Assembly (NCBI GenBank): GCA_017623685.1
Contig: JAGAOP010000061.1
Coordinates: 1 to 45,800, forward strand
DNA length: 45,800 nucleotides
DNA from: Spirochaetaceae bacterium
Lineage (GTDB): Bacteria; Spirochaetota; Spirochaetia; Treponematales; Treponemataceae
Reading direction: 5' to 3'
Shown here: one piece after another, positions 40,796-45,800 of the stretch
How positions within the stretch are numbered: position 1 is the first letter of the stretch
Layout of the letters: every line of letters begins with the position of its first letter
Notes under the pieces: generated by a model
What the model saw: only the letters and a program-made list of their open reading frames with translations
Database searches by the model: none
Told to the model about the DNA's origin: nothing
Position numbers and translations under genes: made by a program

Positions 40796-41623
40796 ATGAG
40801 ACAATATATTTCTTCTGTAGAGGCAGACAATAAAGGAAACTTAGTTGTAGACGGGCGGGATTTAAAATATTTAAAGCAAGTCCTAAGGTTAAAAGTTGGT
40901 AATATTCTAGAAGTTAGATTCCCAAAGGGTGATCTTTGCTCTATGGAAGTGCAAGAGGTTTCTTTTGATAGAGTTTTGTTACATATAAAAGATTCTATAC
41001 AGACAGATAGCAAATTCGTTGAAACAGGAGTTTTAGCTTCAAATATAGAATCTAGTATTTTAAAAGATTGTCCAGTGTGGTTAATCCAGTTTATGCCTAA
41101 AGCTCAAAAAATGGACTTAATAATTAGGCAAGCTGTGGAAGTAGGAGTTTCTGTTATTCTTCCAGTTAATAGCAGTCGTAATCAGCTAAAGGACAGTTCT
41201 AATCGAAATGAGCGATGGACAAGAATTATTAAAGAAGCAAGACAACAATCAGGTTCCCCTGTGGCAACTGAAATTTTGCCTTCTACCGATTTAAAAAATG
41301 CCCTTTCTTTGTGGAAGAAACAATGTGGAAATAATCCTTGTTCAGTAGTATTATATGAAGAAGTAAATGGCTGTTTTTCATTACATGAAGCTATTTTTAA
41401 TTCTTCTAAAAAAGAAAAAATATCTGTTGTAGCCCTTGTAGTAGGTTGTGAAGGAGGTATTTCCAATCAAGAACTTGACAGTTTGAAAAATGAGGGTTTT
41501 GTTCCTGTTCATTTTAATACAAATATATTGCGAGTAGAAACAGCAGCCTTGTATGGTTTAGCTAGTTTACAAACCTTATTAATGGAGCATGATAAATGGC
41601 TATTGAAAGAATTCACTTATTAA
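40796..41623 (+). CDS. rsmE: 16S rRNA (uracil-1498-N3)-methyltransferase RsmE
   Basis: A 275-residue SPOUT methyltransferase. VVGCEGGISNQELD and ILRVETAALYGLA form the SAM-binding knot; the RNA-binding PUA-like start reads LVVDGRDLKYLKQVLRLK. I use the ATG at 40796, one base after the ctp stop, which gives the normal MRQYI opening; an in-frame TTG at 40778 lies inside ctp. It overlaps the next gene by 28 nt. Confidence 0.93.
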   Translation: MRQYISSVEADNKGNLVVDGRDLKYLKQVLRLKVGNILEVRFPKGDLCSMEVQEVSFDRVLLHIKDSIQTDSKFVETGVLASNIESSILKDCPVWLIQFMPKAQKMDLIIRQAVEVGVSVILPVNSSRNQLKDSSNRNERWTRIIKEARQQSGSPVATEILPSTDLKNALSLWKKQCGNNPCSVVLYEEVNGCFSLHEAIFNSSKKEKISVVALVVGCEGGISNQELDSLKNEGFVPVHFNTNILRVETAALYGLASLQTLLMEHDKWLLKEFTY

Positions 41624-42336
41624 AAGTACCAATAGATATTCTTTTGCCAGAAAACTTGGAAAAAGAAATTCTAGACTTATTGAAAAAACCAGGAACAAAA
41701 CAAATAATTTTTTTGTCAGTGTGGGATTTATTAAAGGCAAGAAGAAAGGATAAATTCGGGGAATGTGTTCGGAATGCAGATCTTGTTCTTCCCATATCAA
41801 AAAGTTTAATTAAAGGTGCTTCTTTTTTAAAATTGTCCGTGCCTGTAAGATATAATCCATTTACAGCGATTATTTCATTTCTTTCTGTATTAGATTCACA
41901 ATATAAATCCTTGTATTTATTTGGTAGCCGAAAAAAAATTCTAGTACAAGCTGAAAAAAATGTTCATGCCACTTTTCCAAATATTCAAATTCGTGGTAGA
42001 TATGTAGGATATTACCCCAAAACAGTAGAAAATGATATTATTTCGGCTATTTACAAAGCTACTCCTTCTATGGTTCTTGTAAGTGATGGGGTTCCAGAAA
42101 AAAATATTTGGGCTTTTAATCGTAGAAATCGTTTTTCTTCTAGCACTTTTGTTTACTACAAAGAAATTTTAAATATTTTTGCCAAAAGAACAAAACGGAT
42201 TTCAGAAAAAACCTTCGAAAAGGGCTTAGAAATCTGGCCAGAAATATTTCACAATCCTTTAAAGATATTTTATATTTTGCCGTATATGAGATATAAGGTT
42301 TTGCTACTTTGGTACAGAATCTCTAAAACTAAGTAA
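41596..42336 (+). CDS. Divergent WecG/TagA/CpsF-family (GT26) glycosyltransferase-like protein
   Basis: A 246-residue protein with the GT26 outline: NADLVLP near 80, a SLYLFGSRKKILVQAEKN stretch near 105-122, IQIRGRYVGYYP and VLVSDGVPEKNIWAFNRR. The family uses UDP-N-acetylmannosamine-type donors for surface polymers. Key family residues are changed: the (P/A)DG box is PIS, and GxPkQE reads GVPEKN. It may be inactive or have a new specificity. The C-terminus has a hydrophobic, basic patch (YILPYMRYKVLLLWYRI) that fits membrane attachment. GGAG lies upstream of the ATG. Confidence 0.68.
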   Translation: MAIERIHLLKVPIDILLPENLEKEILDLLKKPGTKQIIFLSVWDLLKARRKDKFGECVRNADLVLPISKSLIKGASFLKLSVPVRYNPFTAIISFLSVLDSQYKSLYLFGSRKKILVQAEKNVHATFPNIQIRGRYVGYYPKTVENDIISAIYKATPSMVLVSDGVPEKNIWAFNRRNRFSSSTFVYYKEILNIFAKRTKRISEKTFEKGLEIWPEIFHNPLKIFYILPYMRYKVLLLWYRISKTK

Positions 42337-42355
42337 AATATAAAGTTGGATTTTA

Positions 42356-43483
42356 ATGAAAAAAGTAATTTATGTTTTCTCTATTGATGAAAAACTTCGG
42401 AATTTATGTTGTAATTCATCTATTTCTGCGGATTTACGTTTTTTTAGCAACTATGATATTCTTTGCCAAGAATTAATAATTAACAAACCTAATATTCTTT
42501 TATTAGACTACAAACAACTGATTAGAATAGGTCCTAATTGCATAAATAGTATTTGTATAAAATCTTCAGGAGTTTCTATAATATTATTGATAAACGAAGA
42601 ATATAGTTGTATTGCACCATTTTTTTTGCGATTTGGAATTTCAAATTTTATAGTTTTTCCCTGTGAAGTATCTTGTTTTAGAAAAAAAATACTTCCTTAC
42701 TTGTTAGAAGAAAATAAATCAGTTGTTTCTGAAAAATATGAAAAAATTCATGCAATTCCTGAACTAAATGAATTATTAGGTGATAGCTTGGCAATGCTGG
42801 ATTTGAAGAAAAATATAATAAATTTAGCTAATAGCGAGCAACCATTGCTACTTTTAGGTGAAAGTGGTACAGGTAAGACTCATATTGCAAAAATTATTCA
42901 TCAATTAAGTAATCGCAAAAAAAATTCTTTTTTTGCAGTGAATATGGCTACAATTCCAGTTTCTTTGGCAGAATCAGAATTATTTGGAACAGTTACAGGT
43001 GCTTATACAGGAGCAATTCATAGAAACGGATATTTTTCTTCTGCAGAAGGGGGAACTTTATTTTTAGACGAAATAGGTGAGTTGCCCATGGTAATTCAGC
43101 CGAAGTTGCTTCATGTTTTAGAAGATAAAATATTTAGTAAAGTAGGTTCTACGAATTTTCAAAGTTGTAATGTAAGATTTATTTTTGCCACAAATTGCGA
43201 TCTTCGGTTACTTATGGAAAAACACAGTTTTAGAGAAGATTTGTATTATAGAATAGCTGCTTTCCCCATAGTAGTACCTCCTTTGCGAGAAAGAAAAACA
43301 GATATACCTTTATTGGTTAACCATTTTCTAAATAGACATAATAAAAAAATCACAGATGGTGGCATCCAAAAACTGTATGATTATCATTGGCCAGGAAATA
43401 TTCGAGAATTAAAAAATTGTTTGGCTAGAGCCAGTGTTGTTGCCAACGACGAAATGATTCACGATAATCATATATCTTTTTAG
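42356..43483 (+). CDS. Sigma-54-dependent activator with degenerate receiver and no DNA-binding domain
   Basis: A 375-residue protein with a receiver-like domain (1-118) and an AAA+ domain: Walker A GESGTGKT (168-175), GAYTGA (215-220, the sigma-54-contact loop, Tyr for the usual Phe), Walker B GTLFLDE (233-239), REDLYYRI and HWPGNIREL. The receiver keeps Asp51 but lacks the usual paired acidic residues and the conserved Lys, so phosphorylation is doubtful. The protein stops shortly after the AAA+ domain, without the Fis-type helix-turn-helix. Such HTH-less activators (FlgR of Helicobacter, CtcC of Chlamydia) work from solution. The target, possibly flagellar genes, is not in this window. Confidence 0.87.
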   Translation: MKKVIYVFSIDEKLRNLCCNSSISADLRFFSNYDILCQELIINKPNILLLDYKQLIRIGPNCINSICIKSSGVSIILLINEEYSCIAPFFLRFGISNFIVFPCEVSCFRKKILPYLLEENKSVVSEKYEKIHAIPELNELLGDSLAMLDLKKNIINLANSEQPLLLLGESGTGKTHIAKIIHQLSNRKKNSFFAVNMATIPVSLAESELFGTVTGAYTGAIHRNGYFSSAEGGTLFLDEIGELPMVIQPKLLHVLEDKIFSKVGSTNFQSCNVRFIFATNCDLRLLMEKHSFREDLYYRIAAFPIVVPPLRERKTDIPLLVNHFLNRHNKKITDGGIQKLYDYHWPGNIRELKNCLARASVVANDEMIHDNHISF

Positions 43484-43503
43484 CTTAGTTTTGTTCCTGA
43501 TTT

Positions 43504-44220
43504 TTAATTTTTTTTGTGTTTTGATGCCAATCCAGCTGCTTTGGAAAAAGTTTTTTCAATGTAGCTACATTCTCCCTCTGATAAAGCGGCTCTAGAAAGA
43601 ATATTCCGCCAAAAAGCTTCCATTTCATCCTGCCCAGTTATACTGAAAAATCCAATGGATTTAAGGCTTTTACCAATGGACGCCACTGTTTTGTCCAATC
43701 TATCTAATGGTACAGGTGTATAACTTGAAAAATGAGGGTTGTTTTCTCTAAATAAAGTGTAACAAATTAATTGTACAGCGTGGGATAAATTTAAGGAAGC
43801 AAAAGATTCGTTAGAGGGAATTGTAATTCCAAGGGTACATTCATCTAACTCCTGGTCAGTTAAGCCAGTTCTTTCGTTACCAAAAATTATTGCAACCTTT
43901 TCGATGCTAGAAACCTTTTTGGCAAATTCTTCTGGAAGAAGTAGCCAATTTTTCCTTTTTTTTCCTACACGCCGAGTTGTTCCAGCTGCTAAGGAACAAT
44001 CTTTTGTAGCATCAGTAATATTTTGGTAAAATTTAGCCTGCTCCCAAATGTATGCAGAGTGAATAGCTAAAGTTTTTACTTTTTTGTCGTCGTAGTCGGT
44101 TTTATTTCCTACAATTCTGAGCTTGTTCATTCCACAGTTGGCCATAGCTCTACAAACGGCACCTATGTTTCTGCTTTCCTCTGGGCGACAAAGAATAATT
44201 CTAATTTCTGATAAATCCAT
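43504..44220 (-). CDS. TrmH/TrmJ-family RNA methyltransferase
   Basis: A 238-residue SPOUT methyltransferase, probably tRNA (cytidine/uridine-2'-O-) at position 32. The knot motifs are RPEESRNIGAVCRAMANCG near the start, IIFGNERTGL near 110-119 and IPSNESFASLNLSHAVQL near 133-150, the order and spacing of TrmJ. A helical C-terminal extension (about 165-238) is typical of TrmJ too. There is no Shine-Dalgarno; a TATAGT lies 5 nt before the ATG. It diverges from the SDR gene across only 44 bp. Confidence 0.85.
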   Translation of the reverse strand: MDLSEIRIILCRPEESRNIGAVCRAMANCGMNKLRIVGNKTDYDDKKVKTLAIHSAYIWEQAKFYQNITDATKDCSLAAGTTRRVGKKRKNWLLLPEEFAKKVSSIEKVAIIFGNERTGLTDQELDECTLGITIPSNESFASLNLSHAVQLICYTLFRENNPHFSSYTPVPLDRLDKTVASIGKSLKSIGFFSITGQDEMEAFWRNILSRAALSEGECSYIEKTFSKAAGLASKHKKN

Positions 44221-44225
44221 ATCTA

Positions 44226-44258
44226 ACTATACTTTTTTTTTTATATTTACGCTACAAT
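44226..44258. promoter_or_regulatory. Compact divergent promoter pair for trmJ-like and SDR genes
   Basis: On the minus strand TATAGT (44226-44231) lies 5 nt before the ATG at 44220. On the plus strand TACAAT (44253-44258) lies 6 nt before the ATG at 44265. The start codons are only 44 bp apart, and neither gene has a Shine-Dalgarno. The -35 boxes are not clear. Confidence 0.5.
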
Positions 44259-44264
44259 AAAAAA

Positions 44265-45047
44265 ATGGAAAATTTTATAGAAAAAAAAGCCCTTGTGGTA
44301 GGTGGTTCCGGTGGAATTGGTGCCGCAGCTTCAAAAATATTAGTTGAACTGGGAGCTTCTCTTTTTGTTCATGGAGGACATGATTCTCCTAAATTTCAAT
44401 CTTTAATAAAAGAACTGGAAGACTTGGCAAAAAGAAAAAAAAATAATATTTCTGTTTCATCAATTATTCAAAAAATTACAGAAGAAAATATATTTCAAAT
44501 TGATTCAACAGATCTTGGGAAATGTTTAACCGAAACAGATATTTTATTTGTGTGTTTTGGACCCTTTGTTCAAAAAAAGCTACAAGATACAACTACCACT
44601 GATTGGATAAAAATGGCTTTACTAGATTACGCATTACCTGGAATTTGTGTGTCAAAGGTTATTCCAAATATGCTTAAGCATAATTGGGGAAGAATAATTT
44701 TAATGGGTGGAACTAGAACTTATTCAATAAATGGTTTTTTAACAAATCCAGCCTATGCCGGAGCTAAAACTGGGATTTCTAGCCTTGTAAAATCAGTTGC
44801 AATGGCTTACGGGAATTATGGAATCACTTGTAATGCTATCTGTCCAGGTTTTGTTGCTACGGAATATCAAAGTTCCGAAGAAAAAGCTGCTTTGGAAAAA
44901 AAAATGCCTTCTGGAAAACTAATTTCCCCAGATAAAATTGCTTCTGTTATGGGTATGCTAATTGATTCTCCAGAGATTAATGGGGCTGTATTACCTGTTG
45001 ATTCCGGATGGCAAGGAGCTATTAATATTGCTTCAGTTTCGCAATAA
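44265..45047 (+). CDS. Short-chain dehydrogenase/reductase (FabG-like)
   Basis: A 260-residue NAD(P)-dependent oxidoreductase. The Rossmann motif GGSGGIG (13-19) replaces TGxxxGIG, the active-site YxxxK lies in NPAYAGAKTG (near 163-172), and AICPGFVAT follows, as in FabG. An unusually long lysine-rich stretch lies between the first and second strands (about 40-75). The end keeps VLPVDSGWQG. A 3-oxoacyl-ACP reductase or an unrelated SDR are both possible; nothing nearby decides it. Confidence 0.85.
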   Translation: MENFIEKKALVVGGSGGIGAAASKILVELGASLFVHGGHDSPKFQSLIKELEDLAKRKKNNISVSSIIQKITEENIFQIDSTDLGKCLTETDILFVCFGPFVQKKLQDTTTTDWIKMALLDYALPGICVSKVIPNMLKHNWGRIILMGGTRTYSINGFLTNPAYAGAKTGISSLVKSVAMAYGNYGITCNAICPGFVATEYQSSEEKAALEKKMPSGKLISPDKIASVMGMLIDSPEINGAVLPVDSGWQGAINIASVSQ

Positions 45048-45289
45048 ATATGAAATTCTTTCAAGTAAAATTGTTGTCAACAACTTTTTAAAAATTCACC
45101 ATAATTTTTTTTTCAAACAACTGAAAAATATGAAGTTCTTTGTGTTTTTCAGTTAATTGTCGGCTAGTTTTGTGATTTTAAAGAGTAAAAAATGTTATTT
45201 TTGGGTCTATTTCTAGTGTTGAGAATATAGTTTACTCACTACACTCAGAATTGTGCTTGAATCGAGGAAAAAAAGTTTATAAAAAATAG
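45048..45289. other. Intergenic region before the transposase
   Basis: About 240 bp, very AT-rich, without a gene. Two similar short stretches (AATATGAAATTCTTT near 45048 and AATATGAAGTTCTTT near 45128) lie about 80 bp apart. The boundary of the mobile element must lie here, but I cannot place its terminal repeat because its other end is outside the window. Confidence 0.5.
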
Positions 45290-45303
45290 TTATGCTATTT
45301 TTT
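45281..45303. terminator. AT-only hairpin at the transposase stop codon
   Basis: A 9-bp stem AAAAAATAG/CTATTTTTT (45281-45289 with 45295-45303) around TTATG, which includes the transposase stop. It could end transcription from either side by virtue of its T runs. Confidence 0.4.
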
Positions 45304-45800
45304 TGCGTTTGATTTGCGATAGGACCACATCATCAATATCAATGTAAACTTCTCGCCATAAAGGTTTTGCATTTTTAAGAAAGACTCTATCAATTAAATC
45401 TTTCATAACTTCTGGCATATTTCCACTAGTATCAGTTTCAACCAATTGAATTTCATATCTTGTATCATTTTCTAGTGGAGATACCCAAATCCCTTCTTGC
45501 TCATTCATGAAAATTCTGATTCTTCTATCAGGAAGTTCTGGACAAAAAAATCTGTAACCTTTTAACAAAAATACACCTGATTTATCTGTTTTACCAGGAA
45601 ATGTTGCTTTTAGAATTTTTGTAATTTCTGAAACATCAACTTTCACAAAAGAAGATTTTTCGCTCTTTGGTTTAACAGGAAACCATCGTTGATAGATTTT
45701 TGGAAATTCATCTCTTAAAAATTTATTTGCTTCTTCGATTGTCTTAATACCTCTGAGAACAAACAATTCTGGTAATCTATGTTTAATTGTTTTCCAAAAT
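45290..45800 (-). mobile_element. Transposase, C-terminal part (runs off the right edge)
   Basis: The reading frame is open to the window edge. The segment begins FWKTIKHRLPELFVLRGIKT and continues IEEANKFLRDEFPKIYQRWF, the hallmark of the end of DDE transposases of the ISNCY/IS481 kind (R.LRG..TIEEAN.FL...). The catalytic domain lies beyond the edge. A TTG at 45766 could be mistaken for a start but interrupts this conserved block. The final ~80 residues carry CPELPDRRIRIFMNEQEGIW and an acidic region. An insertion sequence is therefore present at this end of the window. Confidence 0.72.

Noticed and set aside
45290..45766. Treating the transposase fragment as a complete 158-residue gene starting at TTG
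   Set aside because: Conserved transposase sequence continues upstream of that TTG to the window edge, so the gene is longer.

Overview
The window looks like chromosomal DNA of a host-associated treponeme (Spirochaetota, Treponema sensu lato). The DNA is AT-rich, several exported proteins carry loose spirochaete-type lipoboxes, and the flagellar run flgN-flgK-flgL-fliW-csrA and the block rplU-prp-rpmA-obg-nadD-yqeK-(LytR-like)-rsfS both match treponemal gene orders as I know them. The genus is an inference from gene content and order; no database search was run.

Layout. Positions 1-4830 hold minus-strand genes: the 5' part of a PPi-dependent phosphofructokinase, a small ParB-like protein, a class A penicillin-binding protein and RecO. 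RNase Z (4954) leads into a four-gene Gld-type ABC export cluster (to 9865). Next come the ribosomal and GTPase block rplU-prp-rpmA-obg and the nadD-yqeK-LCP-rsfS operon (10.0-15.0 kb). From 15 to 17.6 kb lie a polyanionic small protein, ispE, a frameshifted spoVG, tRNA-Gln and rplY. From 17.7 to 28.5 kb there are mostly exported or membrane proteins of unknown role, gltX, a glycosylase-like protein and a run of TPR proteins, one split by a single in-frame TGA. From 28.8 to 31.7 kb sits a tight three-gene operon (TPR with Mrr-like fold, metallophosphoesterase, ParB-like). An RsbU/RsbV/RsbW-like partner-switching cassette (31.8-34.4 kb) converges on csrA-fliW-flgL-flgK-flgN. The right end holds ctp, rsmE, a divergent WecG/TagA-like protein, a sigma-54 activator without a DNA-binding domain, a TrmJ-like methyltransferase, an SDR reductase and the 3' part of a transposase running off the window.

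How the genes work together. Three themes stand out: envelope building and export (PBP1A, ABC cluster, LCP-like protein, lipoproteins, Ctp), translation and ribosome biogenesis (L21, L27, L25, Obg, RsfS, RsmE, GltX, tRNA-Gln, RNase Z), and regulation of motility (FliW-CsrA, a sigma-28-like promoter before flgN, the partner switch, the enhancer-binding protein).

Features most worth a second look: a recurring promoter layout that puts the -10 box 5-7 nt before the start codon (probable leaderless mRNAs at mrcA, recO, rnz, ctp, and the trmJ/SDR pair); a shared GTTTGC/GCAAAC palindrome next to -10 boxes upstream of pfp and the LCP-like gene; the spoVG frameshift in an A7 run; the TPR gene split by TGA; the 28.8-31.7 kb operon as a possible undescribed system; and an 81-residue protein with 44 acidic and no basic residues.
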